Shown here piece by piece: positions 13,567-25,700 of a DNA stretch of 64,000 bases. Both the position numbers and the translations under genes were made by a program. Source of the stretch: Toxoplasma gondii ME49 (lineage: Eukaryota; Apicomplexa; Conoidasida; Eucoccidiorida; Sarcocystidae); NCBI RefSeq assembly GCF_000006565.2, contig NC_031475.1:2588190-2652189 (forward strand), in the 5' to 3' direction. The notes beneath the pieces are model-generated. The model ran no database searches, was not told the DNA's origin, and worked only from the letters and a program-made list of their open reading frames with translations. Position 1 is the stretch's first letter; each line of letters starts with the position of its first letter.

Positions 13567-13950
13567 AGGTGTAACAGCTCTCTTTTTGGTACCAGAGGTA
13601 TCGTTTGTTATGTTGCCTTTCCTGAACATGTATCTTTATGGGATCTGGTGCAAGAGATAAAGACTGTTGATTATATATCTGTATCTGCACTTTCCTTTTT
13701 TATAACCCCTGTGCTGGTGGTCGCGTGCGTCCTATATGTTGCATGCAGGGCGTTGCGTACAATCAAGAAACGATATATGTGGTTCACCATGGCGCCGGAG
13801 CAACCGTATAACATATCAGAATTGTTTAGAGACCTGCACACCGCTTTTAAAAACAGAGGGGATTGGTTGGGCGTTGCGAGTTCCCGTCGATCAAAGAATA
13901 ACAGTGGAAGAGAAGGGGACCAGGGAAACTTATTTTTCGGCGGTGCATAA
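13567..13950 (+). CDS. Candidate last exon of the carbonic anhydrase (membrane tail)
   Basis: Exon 2 of the carbonic anhydrase ends in phase 0 at 13369. An acceptor after 13566 keeps the frame and adds a stretch with a strong membrane segment (ALSFFITPVLVVACVLYVAC), a basic stop-transfer run (RALRTIKKR) and about 60 further residues, stop at 13948-13950. That would make a type I membrane enzyme. A competing acceptor after 13520 has a better pyrimidine tract but adds only IAQ before a stop, giving a tail without an anchor. A later acceptor after 13749 adds about 20 residues. Transcript data must decide between them. Confidence 0.4.
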   Translation, partial: RCNSSLFGTRGIVCYVAFPEHVSLWDLVQEIKTVDYISVSALSFFITPVLVVACVLYVACRALRTIKKRYMWFTMAPEQPYNISELFRDLHTAFKNRGDWLGVASSRRSKNNSGREGDQGNLFFGGA

Positions 13951-16887
13951 CAACAACCCGCGTGTGGATCCCACCCCGTGTACGGAAATGGAAGAAAACC
14001 AACGGAGGATTTTGAAAACATGTCGGAGTTGTTCTTCGCGTTTGCGACCCTAACATTAGGAAGGCCCCTGTTTGGCTGTGCAATAAAAGGACGCGAGCCG
14101 GGAGGATGTGGGCCTCAGGCTGCTCACGTCGATATTTTCAATAGGTGACCTTGTGCCAGTGCTGCGTTCATTGGATATCCAGCATGGTCATGCGATATGA
14201 AAACTGCAGGAGCAGTTTTGGCTGCTTAGTAGTATTCTTGCTGTGAAACAGGTCGCCTCCTTGTTCCGTAAAACACGGTACCAGAGTACGAGGCAGGCGC
14301 CTGCCTGTTTGAAAGTGAAAACATCTTGAATTTGCGGTCCATGCAGCGTTTGTGCAACGGCCAATTCGAATTCTTTGTATTTGTATAGTTCGTCCTCTTT
14401 CGTTTCAATTGAGAAGAATTTTACAAAACACAGGCACAAGAGCCGTTGTACAAAAGCGATCAACCTTTAATCTTGTGCTTGCGGCTGCAGAGGTCATGTT
14501 TCATGAGACGATGTCGATACGTGAGCTTGCAAGTTATCTTTTTTTATGACAACCGAACCCACGAATTACATATTTACCCGAGTTTGAGTTGTTGACTGAC
14601 GACTATGGGAACAGTCTCGGTGTCGATCATGTGCCTTTACGCACCTGCTGACCACGCGCACGTGTTTTCGTATACTCACCCGTTTGTAGTAATATTATCG
14701 TTGCGGAACGAGTCGCCTCCTTGTATACCTATCCACACTTCGGCTTAAAGCAATTTGCCTGCCCCCCTTTCACTCTTCACATTCATGCACAGATGCACAA
14801 AAATAACGTTTCGACCAGATGTCAATCGGTTCATGCCCCCTTTTAATAGACAGTGACTCGACTGTGTTCGGCGGCAATTCAGCCGACAGGGCACAGAATG
14901 GTAGACGAGAGATGCTTCGGCGGATCTGAAGCGAAGCAAACACCGTTGTTACTTCCCTGACTTTTTATTTGTGCTCACTATCTTCTAACTCAGCAAGCAG
15001 AAAGGAAAACATTCATGACTGAGAGGTTTAGCCATACTGACGACAGCTATGCAGGTGTGTCATCTGTCTGTACCAGTGTGGTCGAGGAGGGGGGACCCTG
15101 CAAAATAACTATACTCGAAAATTCTGGTTCCGATATTAACAAGAAACTGAAAGGGCATTTCGCACTCTGAGAGACTGTTGCTCGTCAGTTTGAGACCAGA
15201 CTTTCTCCCAATCATGGCCACCCGTTCTTCTGTAGTTGTGAGGCTTGTAATGATACACGCAAAGCGCATTCTATGCAGAGAACAAACAGCTGACGGAGTG
15301 AGCTTGGCACGTTGCTAAAAACCACCAGTAACACAAACGCACGCTGGCAATTACTGAAATACGAGGACTTCAATTTTCAGCGGTGTCGTACCGTCTTTGG
15401 CCCTTACATGAATCAGGTTTTCCGGAAGAACCGAAGCAACAGCTAGTCTACCCTACGGGGTTACAGCAAGCCGACTGCGCATGTTTCAGATGCTTTCGTT
15501 TCCTTAGTAAACTCCCAGTTTCGTTTTGTTGGGGTCTTTTGGCGAGGCGAAGGAAGGCTATAAAATGAGGGGCAAGCGATGGCGCATGCGAGTTCGTGGG
15601 CGTCTTACTACTCAACTCTCCGCTTTTTTCATCGTCCTCAATCAGCCTGATTCAGCGGCATGGAACGGGATCGTCAGTGCGCAAATGCAGCTACACACGT
15701 GCGTACGTTCGGGTTTTCTTGCACGTTTCGACCTTCCTATACGCCGCTGGGGTTGACTGTACCCCTCTTGCCTTTCTAGCAGCCTGCTGCCACTGTAATA
15801 TATGTTAACGAAAACATACTTGTTGCCTCAGAGCTTGTTGGTGTTTATCGTGTGATGAACGCCTGTTGCCCCCCGCTGGCAGACTCCAGGTTTTCGCAGC
15901 GAAGAAAGAATACAGAGCAAAGTTTTTATACATCTGAACGTAAAGCTTGTCAGTGGGTTAGCTGCTGTCACGCAATAACTTGCGCATCCATAACCAGTCG
16001 TTTCACTGTCACTTACTACAGCATTTGAAGATAACACCACTTCCTGTTGCAGCTACCATGCTTCTACACAGCGCTCAACACCCTTCTACACCTCAAGGCA
16101 GACCAGCCCACACCTCCCTCCCGCTCAACAACGGGCGTCTGTTGGATAATACAGGTGGTGTTTGTCAGGCAAGCGAGGAGAGGAGCAAAAGGAATTTGGA
16201 TTCGCTTGCTTGATTAATCCAGTTTTAGGAACGTGTAAATGGGAATTTCGCAGTAAGTGACTCCTGTATGTCGAATCGCCTGGGAACCTAAGATGAACAG
16301 CTGGTTGTGCCGCGGTCTCCTGAAAGGAACCTCCTCGAGAGAAGGCATCTCTTTTGCGAGGAGCTGACAGCCACACCGGGCCCGAATTATGCTGCACGGC
16401 TTTTTCGCGACGCATACTATTCAGTTGCTCTTCCACTCGACTTCCGCCTCCTGTCTGCGACGTCAAAAATAAATTTTCTGCGTTTTTTCTCTCTTCTTTT
16501 TGGACTGCGCTGCTGTTGGCGTGTCACTTACCGTGCCGCGTCTGCCTATGAGGCGTCCGTCCCCCAACCCGGGCGCCGCAGAATTTTCCGCGGCGGCCTC
16601 GTCTGCTCTGTCATTTCCCTTCTGTCTACGGGGGTAGACGCTCCATCCTTTCACAGACAGTTCACTAGGTCAATGTTCGTTTCCTCTTCCGTGGCGGAGA
16701 CATCTGGTCTCCTTTTTAGCGTATTCTGAACAGGTTGCGAGCCAACTGCCCGAGCAACGGCGTGCCTGTGTCGCTCATGGCCACCGCGGAGTGATTTGCT
16801 CTCTCGTGTCGCGGCTCCCTTTGTCATGAAGTGCTTTTCCGCGCATTTGTACTCCACTTGTTTGCCGCTGTATACTGCCACATCATA
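13951..16887. other. Intergenic, no gene seen
   Basis: No open frame here carries a signal peptide, domain motif or convincing splice-consistent continuation. AT-richer patches lie around 14340-14560. The 3' part, from about 16200, is probably promoter and leader of the membrane-protein gene. The reading frame of that gene is already open from 16831 but has no ATG before 16888. Confidence 0.45.
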
Positions 16888-19118
16888 ATGGAAGTGTGTC
16901 TGCCTACTCGTGGCGTTTCCACGAGTCGAATTCACCCGGCCGCCGGTACCGAACCTACACGCGCCCACAACGGCGGCGGACACCTTGTTGTATACACTGG
17001 CGGTGCCCCGCCTCCAGTAACTCACCAAATTCATCATGTTCGTTCTATTCCCTTACCGACTCCGATGGCTCGGTCGTCGGCTGAGGCCATGGCGGCCTGC
17101 TCGGGTCACTGTCCGCGAATTCTTGTATCTGCTGCCCAGCAGGTTCTTCTGATCACCCACGCGATTGCGCTGCTGCTCATTGGGCGTGAGGTATACGTAC
17201 ACAATCAGGTATCCGGTGGCTTCGGACCACGGGGTAGTGTGGTGCTGCAGCTTCCGCCTGTCGCACTGTCTGCCAGTTTTAACAGCCCAGTTGGAAATGG
17301 AGAACCCGTTGTTGTTGTTGGAGACAAGTTGGCGTCAGCGGCTGAGCTATCAGGACAGCCAACCGGGGACGACAGCACTTCGCCAGGACAAGAGTATTTG
17401 TCGACGCTTTCAGTCGTTTCTGGTCTCGTTTTCTTGGGGGGGTGTCTGAGTTGTCTGATTCTCCTGTTCTCGCCCGTCACCTCTCTGCCGTACATGCGTT
17501 TGTGCATGATTCATCGAAATAATCGCGTGCTGGCTGCAGAAGGGGACTGGCAAACTCCATCACTTTTGACAGAAATCGTCCCCGAGATCGTCATGGCGAT
17601 TTTGGGGGCGTTCGTTCTCGGAGGTTTTCTCTTGTCGGAACAGCAGATGTGCAAGTATTTGGCGGAACACATCTCTCTCGTGCTTTCCCTCCACGCGCCC
17701 ACACTCGACCTGGCGCACAGCAGCCTTGGCATCTTTTCTTTCGAATCTCAATCACCTACTTCCAAGACATCTTCCGTGGGATCCTTCATATCTCTTCTAG
17801 CAGCGACCTCTCTCGGCGGTGTCGCCTACGGCCTGCTGTTGCCGTACTTCTCCTCAACAATGATTGCCATTGTGTCTTTCTTCACCCTCTGCTTTGCTGT
17901 CTCTATTCCATTCTTTCCTTTCCCCGCAACTCTCGATGCCTTTCCTTCCCTCCCGCCTTCGCTTGTCTACTTCCTGCCGCCGTGCTTCCTCCCGTGCATC
18001 ACCATCGGCGCCTTCTTTGTCGCTTGCTGCTGCGTCAAACACTTCCGGAAATACCGCACTGTCATGTGCGCGGAGGTGAGCGCTAGCTGGTTTCTGTCAC
18101 CTGGGCGGCCACAGCCCATGCCAAGGAGAATTAGAGGTATCACATGCGTCAAGTCCCGCCGGAATCAGGTTAATGTCTCCGTGTCCACTTGCGTGCAGTG
18201 AAGAGTGCCTTTCTCTTCACTGAAACGCATTTGGCTCTGTGCATTTCTAGACGGGTTTGCAGTCTTTTCTTTTTGAGGCCGGGATGTCCCACAACCACTA
18301 GTTGACGATTTGGCATGTACACTTTACAAAGGCATCCGCTCTCCACAACAGCAGTAACTGTAGTGCAGTCAGCATGCGTCCTCTCTGCAGTTGCTTTGGT
18401 CCACGTGGGTGGTGTCTGTGTGTCTCTGCCTCAGGAGCGCGGTCTGAGCTGCCTTCGGATCGCGGTGACGATCTCCATTTTCGCGTTCTCCGCGGTCGGG
18501 ACCCTTTCTTTCTTCTCATCTCTGTCCCGCACCCCGTCCGCTCCGGTCAGTGTCTGGCTGCGGACCTGGCACGCGGTTCTCGCGCGAGTGCAGCCCATCC
18601 TTCCCCGAGTCTCGACTTGCTGCGGAGCTCTTTGCTCTCTTTTGCTGCTTCTCTCCATTCTGCAGATGCTTCTAGAGTACTTTTCAATTCGAAACAACGC
18701 TGTCGGTGTCCGTCTCCAAGGCGCGTTTTTCTCTCTCTTCAATCTTCCCGCCTTTGTCCCAACTGACGCCCACGGAAACCCTGAGCTCTCACAAGTCCCG
18801 GGGCTCTCTCAGTGCGTCCCTTCCCCAGCCGATGGACAGGCTGTGCAGCAAGTGGGAGGCGTCAGTGCGCCTCTTCTGCTTCTTCCTGGGACGCCTATGC
18901 CGCAGCACTTTCGTCCCTCATTTACTTCTTCGGGTCTTCAGAGTCCGAAACCCTGTCGCCCTGGAGGCCTTACCCAGCTTGTTCCAGGCTTCGTTAGAGA
19001 CTGGAGTAGCCAGCGTCATGGCGAGCGGCAGCACGCTGATGAGGGAAGCACGCGAAGTCTCATGATGGTTCGATCAGGCGCAGGTGTCGCTCCGGAAGGC
19101 AGCGCACACTGTGTCTGA
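16888..19118 (+). CDS. Multi-pass membrane protein, family not recognised, 2 exons
   Basis: I do not recognise the family. Exon 1 ends at 18075 (MCAE, phase 0, donor GTGAGC) and exon 2 starts at 18369 in the same phase; together they encode 645 aa from ATG 16888, or 586 aa from ATG 17065 (MARSSAEAMAA), which sits just before the first membrane segment and may be the true start. Hydrophobic segments include LLITHAIALLLIG, VVSGLVFLGGCLSCLILLF, VMAILGAFVLGGFLL, LLAATSLGGVAYGLLL, VSFFTLCFAVSIPFF and CFLPCITIGAFFVACC in exon 1, and three more in exon 2, so about nine spans. The last 90 or so residues are soluble, Gly/Pro/Ser-rich. A transporter, channel subunit or organelle membrane protein is possible; nothing in the sequence picks one. 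The intron acceptor could differ. Confidence 0.6.
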
Positions 19119-21009
19119 GAGGGGTGTTGCCGCAGTGTAGATATGGAAATGGTGAACAACAAGCACTGCGGGAAAAGGCTATGCGGAAAGGGTTATAGAA
19201 ACGAAATGGACAAACAAGCTGTGTGTACAGAAGACGGTCGATACGACGCGTGTAGTGAGACCCAGGACAGGATCGCGTGCTCAGCCCACACCGTCCTACG
19301 AAAGTGCCTGAAGACAGCGGCAGATGGCCGTTAGCGAAGTCGGGGTGTGACAGGTTATTTTGTTTTGGCACCGACCTGCGTGCGAAGAACGACGCAGGGG
19401 GGACGAGTAGACAGCGGAGAGAAGGAAAGTGTATGCGAGATTCATGTTTCGACATTAAGTGCTGGAGTCCGTAGGAGCGTCGCCTCGTTCACAGACGTTT
19501 TGTCACACCGAGAGGCGATGGGAAACAAACCTGTAACAGGTGAAATCTTCCGCGTTAGCTGCAGAACAACCTCTTCCGTTGTTATCGAGCATGAAGTTCG
19601 CCACACTACCGAGCAGGCGCTTTGTGCCTCGAGGGGTAGCTTACGGCTCGTTTCTTGTCATGCTTGTAGTCCCTGCGTGAGCGAACGTTATTAAAGGCAT
19701 ACATTGCAGCAACTATTTGTGTCGTGTGTCGTACTCGTGTTGTCTCAGATTCGCTTCCGTGTTCGAAGTCATTTCTCGCTACGTTGTTTCGAGCGTTGTC
19801 GCTAATAGAACTCTGTAATTGTGTCGATGCGCATCTGGTGCCAAAGACAGAAAATCCAAGGGAAGGATTCGTTGTCGTCTTCCTAGCAGGCGTGATTCGC
19901 TTAAAAGGATATGGAGGTGCAGACAGAGGGCGAGCTGATGTGAACGCTGGGGGAGTTAGACGTGACGATGGGTGGCCTGAAGACGCGTGAACTTCTAGAG
20001 TATTTTAACTCCGCCTGCATACAGTGTGAATTTTGTCGTTTCGTTTTGCCGGTGTCAACCGTCTCTTTGGCGTAACTGGTCGGGTGTCCTCACATTTGTG
20101 CCAGCTCTCTGTCAGGATTATCACTGTTCTCCAGAAAGGCACTGGAGGCAACCGACATGTTTGTTTTCGTATTCGGGGTTGTCCCCGACGTTGTATGTCG
20201 AGCCACCCACCTTGTTCGAAAGATGCAGTGCGACAGGAGACGAGAGAATTTCTTCAGTTTTTAGTCAGTTTTCTGGTCTGAAGAACTGTGCTCACGTTGT
20301 TGTAGGCCGTCCAAGACATTCCTTGATTTTGAGAACTTAACCCGTATAACTGCGGGGTGTAAACATACATCTGACGAGAACATGTGTGCCAGTGCTGCCG
20401 CAGTTCCTCGGGACTGCCACGTTAGCCAGTATTGCGGCATCGCATATCGGTATGTCACTCCTTCAAGTTACAAAACACCCGAATTTGTCAGTTGAACAAC
20501 TTGGATCCCCATCATGTCGGTGGCTCGCGGAGACTCATCAGGTTGTTGGATCTTGCAGCTCTCATTTTGCTTAAACGACATGTTTCTGCTCAAACATGTC
20601 TGCAAAATCCCTCTCCGCTGTCGCCCGGTCCAGAATGATTTTCGTTAGTTCTGTCACTGAACTGCTTCCCTGTTGGAAAATCCGATACAGCCCTCCAGTG
20701 CCAATCTCATTATGATTTTTTTACGCAGTTCCTCGCACTGACGAAGAGCTGTGTCATATTAACACCAGCGAATGGGACCTGTTTGGTGAAAACCCGTTTC
20801 GGGCGATAAGAGACTGCACAAGGATCTGAAGTTGTTTCTCTGAACGATGCAGGGGCGGCCATAGGCCAAGCGATTCCGTAAAACAATATTGTGAATAACT
20901 TTTGGCGACCCCTTAATAGCAGTACTATGGTTTCTCCGCATTCGCACATTAAAAATGGATCACCAAACAGGTAAGCATATAGCTGTGCTACCTTACAGCT
21001 AGAGAACAA
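19119..21009. other. Intergenic, no gene seen
   Basis: No supported exon. A run of T on the minus strand at 20951-20955, about 55 bases beyond the tRNA 3' end, is the nearest candidate polymerase III terminator. Confidence 0.45.
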
Positions 21010-21081
21010 GGGCTGTTCCGGGAATTGAACCCGGGACCTCTCGCACCCTAAGCGAGAATCATACCACTAGACTAAACAGCC
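21010..21081 (-). tRNA. tRNA-Pro(AGG): tRNA-Pro (anticodon AGG)
   Basis: Read on the minus strand this folds into a complete cloverleaf. The acceptor stem is GGCTGTT paired with AACAGCC, followed by an unpaired C as discriminator base. The D arm is GTCTAGTGGTATGAT. The anticodon stem CTCGC/GCGAG encloses loop TTAGGGT with anticodon AGG. The variable loop has five bases, and the T arm is CCGGG/CCCGG around TTCAATT. Internal A and B boxes for polymerase III are intact. There is no intron and no encoded CCA, as expected for a eukaryotic nuclear tRNA. Confidence 0.97.
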
Positions 21082-22733
21082 GCATTATATGGCGACACAT
21101 CGTCGGTTGCACTCTGCACGACAATGCCAACGGCTAAAGCACACGGAAATCTCCGACAAATATGCTGGCGTCCAGTGCTCGGCATCTATGTAGGCAACAA
21201 TTCACTTGATGTCTTTTGAAGAGTTTCAGCGGGTTGCGGGGTTGTAGTCAATTGGGGCCCTGCCAGAGCCGGAAATTTTCTGACATTCCAACACAAAACA
21301 CACTATTCAGCGCCTCACATGAGGGATCCGAACCCGGTCTGCATACCTTCACTGGGTACTGAATGGTCTGATGTGTTCCCTCCTATTATTCATGCTGGCA
21401 ACACAGCGTGACTGTCTAGGGTGTCTCTGGCAAAAGCTTTTCCATCAGCGTGACTTTCTGCATGAAATGCAAGACTGTCGAGACTGCCGCTGCCGAGCGA
21501 ACATCCACAGAAAACCCGTTGCTCGTGGAAGCGATTCGTCTGTGCATCTGCTAGTACTCACGCGCGATTTCAGAACTTCGACGCCTGTCGGATCTGGAGA
21601 AGCGTCTGAATTCTGTCTGTGTCTGGAAGTCTAACATTCTGAGGCGCTTCCTCCTGAGTTTTAGAAGAGAAAATAGTCAAAGCATGTGTTCAATGCTTCG
21701 CACTTGACCCCTGAAGGCAATCGGCCCGGAGACACGGCGAACTCCAGCGGGTTATTTCCAGTGCCGATGTGTCTTCTCGCTATTACGGGATGGTATTTGT
21801 TTTGAGAGTGAGGATTACAGCAAATGATGCATGAGGGGACCCGTCTGCATTCTTGTAGTGGATGTCGGTCTGCTATACATTCCAGCCTCAGTGTGTGGGC
21901 TGCACTGGCATGGTTAAAACATGCGCGCATGCACCGGTGCAAAAGAAAGATAAAACCTGCAGTGTAGAAAATGCCAGCAAGTCCATTAAGAAGTCACGCG
22001 CCTGAAACGGAATGAAACATTTGGTGCAATATGCTACACACAAGCTAATGAGGCTGACACTGTGATGGTGCTGACTGATCTGAGGAGAGTCTCAAGAACG
22101 CATGCAGATGCAGGAAAATGCTGGTTAAGATCATCAAGTGCGGCAACGCGCAACGAACCAATCCGAAACAATAATAGGCACGTTGCATCATGTTAAGAGT
22201 CATCTTGTCTGTCTAAGAGAACTAGGACCCGGATGCCGAATATGTGTTGCATTGACCACCCTCGAATGCCTCTGGAAGCCTCCCTTCGTCTTTGCTTGTC
22301 GATAGATGCAGCTCCGCCGAGCACGTGTCCTAGATCAGACCTTTGACGTGACTACTCTTGTGAGCAAGTGATGTACGACATTCCATATTTATGTTTGCTG
22401 TGTAGGATACAGGAACACGTCTGTTCGGGAGCACGGCACCATAGCGGATATGTGTATATCATTTTCCTTATCACAGCGTCCTGGAAGGCTGAAGGTACGG
22501 GGCTCGTTGGACTGCAGCTTCGTTTCCATTGAGCGTGTCTTTCTTTACTCTCGATTTCTTTTCTTTAAGCATGAAGTCCTTTTGTCCGCAGCTGCGCAGA
22601 CGCCTCTCATTTCGTTTCATCGCCAAGGTTCACCGTGTCCTGCAAGTATTTGTCACCGGCGTGGCTGCCGAACGGCGAGCGTCCGTTTTTTCCCCTCTTT
22701 AATTTTCTAGAACAATGTTTTCATCGGCCAGCG
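21082..22733. other. Intergenic, with one possible structured element
   Basis: No coding exon is supported. A 60-base inverted-repeat element at 21305-21364 is described among the findings. The final few hundred bases are probably promoter and 5' UTR of the GTPase gene; its frame is open from 22635 but the upstream Met codon there is less suitable than 22734 because it would bury the signal peptide. Confidence 0.45.
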
Positions 22734-25700
22734 ATGATTGGCTCTGCCCTAGAATTCATCTCTTCTCAGCTGTTCATCTTGCTCCTTCTTCTGTCGGGAA
22801 CTTCAATCGTTCCCACTTCCCTTCCACAAGGGTCACCGCACACCCTATGCGCCCATCCCCATCACCCCGTCCGTCCGCTCCCCGCAAAAGTTCGTGAAGT
22901 ATCATCGATTTTTTTTCCCGTGCGTTTTTTTCCTTCTCTAGTGTTTGTGTCTGGTATTCGACAGCTCACACCGTTCTCCACTCCTCGTCGTCGATTGTTT
23001 TCCCCTTTACCTTCCTCGCCTGCAGACCCCATCCGGGACAGTGCACAACATGTGCCCGCTCCTTCGCCTGTTCACCAAGCCGCTTCTGTGATTTCTTTTC
23101 CTCTTCCCGATCTTTCGTCGCTTTTCCCGCGATCATCCACATGCGTCGTGCGCAATGCTTCCCTTGATGTTGCGAGTTATTGTCTCGAAGCGGCATCCTC
23201 GCGTTCTAGCCGTCGGCTTTCGACTTGCTTCTCTGCAGCACGGACTCACACATGGTCAAAGGACAGATGCCAGCAGCATGTGAGGTGCCTGGTAGGCTCT
23301 GGGCGTGCATATGTTCCCCGTATAAAAAGTCAAACGCCCTTCTTGACGGGGAGGAAACACAACCGTTTCCGCAATGGGCAAGGTCCTCGTAGCCACTTAG
23401 GCTTTCTGCACGCGCCCTGTCGGCCCATTCCAGCAGTGCGTACGCTGATGATGGCGCCGTCGCAGGGTGAAATCTTTGGAGAGTTCGATGTCCTTCAAAG
23501 ATGCAAGAGAGCAGGTGTCTCTCAAGGCAGACCACTCTTCGCATCCTCCACCGCACCTTGCAGTGTCAGCGGTACAGATTCGAATCCTAAAGACGGGAAC
23601 CTATTGGACACTGCCAAACGGACGAAAAACAGGTTTTTTGACAGCTGTCTTCTGGTCTGTAGCAGCCGAGGCAATGACACTGTGTCTGCGAGCTTTCCGG
23701 GCGCCCTGCATACACCTGCAAGCGGCGCAAACACCCTCATTCCCTCTCCGTCGCAAGTGTTTTCTTGTTTTTCTTTCTGCGGGCTTGGTTCCACGTTGGC
23801 TCTGCTGCGAGGTCAGCGTATATTGAGGGAATCGCGCCTGTCTGCGCGGCCGCAAGGAGGCAGTGAGGGGTCGTCGCAAAGCAAGAAGAGACGTAAAAAC
23901 AAAGGCCACGAAGGACAGACTCTGGCGTCGAGTGACGTCGAAGACGTCTGGCTGAGAGAAGACGCCTCGCGTCGCTTCCTCAGTAGCACGAGGATGGTCG
24001 AAGAGAGACGGAGAGAAGCACTCCAGGCTCTCGCGGAGCTAGAAGGTGAACACGACGACGACGATCCTGTAGTGGCGAAACTAAAGGATCAGCTGCTCGC
24101 GCAGGCACAACAGTGTGGCGGGACCACATCAAATGAATCGCGGGGTCAGGGCGAAGAAGGCGCGAGTCGAGAGGAGACGCGTCGAACGAGGGGACAGACG
24201 GGAAAGAAGGGGGGCGATGCGTGGAACACAATGGATGAAATTGCAAAGATGGAGGAAGAGGAAGAACGGCGAGATCGCCTCGAGCACCTTCGAATGTACG
24301 TACAGCTAGAACGCGTTGACCAGGGATATACATCCTAGTGTAGACTTATCGTTGGTCTTCAAAGGTCAGTTTGGTTTCACAAGCAGCACAAGGAACAGTT
24401 GCCAGATTTACGACTCTATACAACGTGCCCGTCTCTGTTCGGAGGATGGCCGATGCGCTTAATGATCTTTTCAGCGTTCGAACACAACACCCGCCTCAGG
24501 TTTTTTATGCGCAGGCAAGTAGGCAAACTGAATGCCTCAGCCTTCGTCGTTGAGTCGTGCATTTCGTAACTCCTCTGAGGGTTTTGTGCGTGCAGTTGAC
24601 GAACACAGGAGAGGCGCATGTAGCAACGAAAACTTTGGTTTTTCCCGTCTCGATTATCTGTTTTTTTAACCGACGCTAGAGACAACCGAGCAACGTTCCT
24701 AATGGCGACATACACAGTGCAGGGGCTCGATTCACTGGCATGGCCTCTATCCGCTTGTAGCTTCTCTGTGGGCGTTTTGGCGTTGCTAGGACGGAGCCGG
24801 TGGCAAATCAACGTCCACTCCGTAGAGGATGCCCATATGTGTCACCCGGCATTTGTCAGACCGTTTCATTCTTTTTTGCCTGCGATTCTCAGACACAATC
24901 CGGGTGCTCTCTTTACAGGGCCCAAGGGTCGGCAGGAGGGGAAACCCGAGGTTTACGTTCATTCCGCAGAGATTCGAGTGAAGGGGAATCGCTGCTTCGG
25001 TTGCGGCGCTGCATTCCAGGTTCGGTCCCCCGCATGACCCCTCGCATGCACAAGGGAGTTTCCGCTTTGATGACAAATTCAGCAAACGTAGAACCCATGG
25101 CGCCGTCTAGGCGATTAGCGACTTCTCTGCGTGCACTGCTTCTCGTTCTCAGGTCTTGGAAATTAGTCTATGGTGGCAGATTGGACTGCCTCTTGGGTTG
25201 TCCTGGAAGCCCGCTTTCACGTGTTTCTGTCAAGACAACTTGAGGCTTTGTAGGAATACGCCCTGTGTGTCATGTGCTTCGTTTGCAGACGCGAAACCCT
25301 GAAAAGGCTGCCTACATTGCCCCAGATCTTCTGGTGAGAGCGACCGCGCCTTCCACGTCCTCTGATTCGTCGGTAGGTGTTCCAGAGCCGTATATTCACC
25401 CGCTGTCCTTGGATTTGAGTACCCCTGAGTCTGCCGCGAAAGCCTTCGCCTCTACAGGCGGAGATATAGAAAAAGTCGTTGATCTTGCAGCTCGCGCAGA
25501 TAGCGTGGACTTTGAGGCGTTTGTCAGTGCCCTTGCGGCGGCTGGCGGCGCAGACAAGCAGGACGTTCTCGACAAACTGTCTCTTGCTTGCGATTACAAC
25601 GGAGAGCAAATGGAGGATGAAGCTCATGCAGACGATGAGAAGGAGCCTGGGAAGAGTGACAGGCACGACACGCGTGACAGAGGTGTGGCGGTGGAACGTT

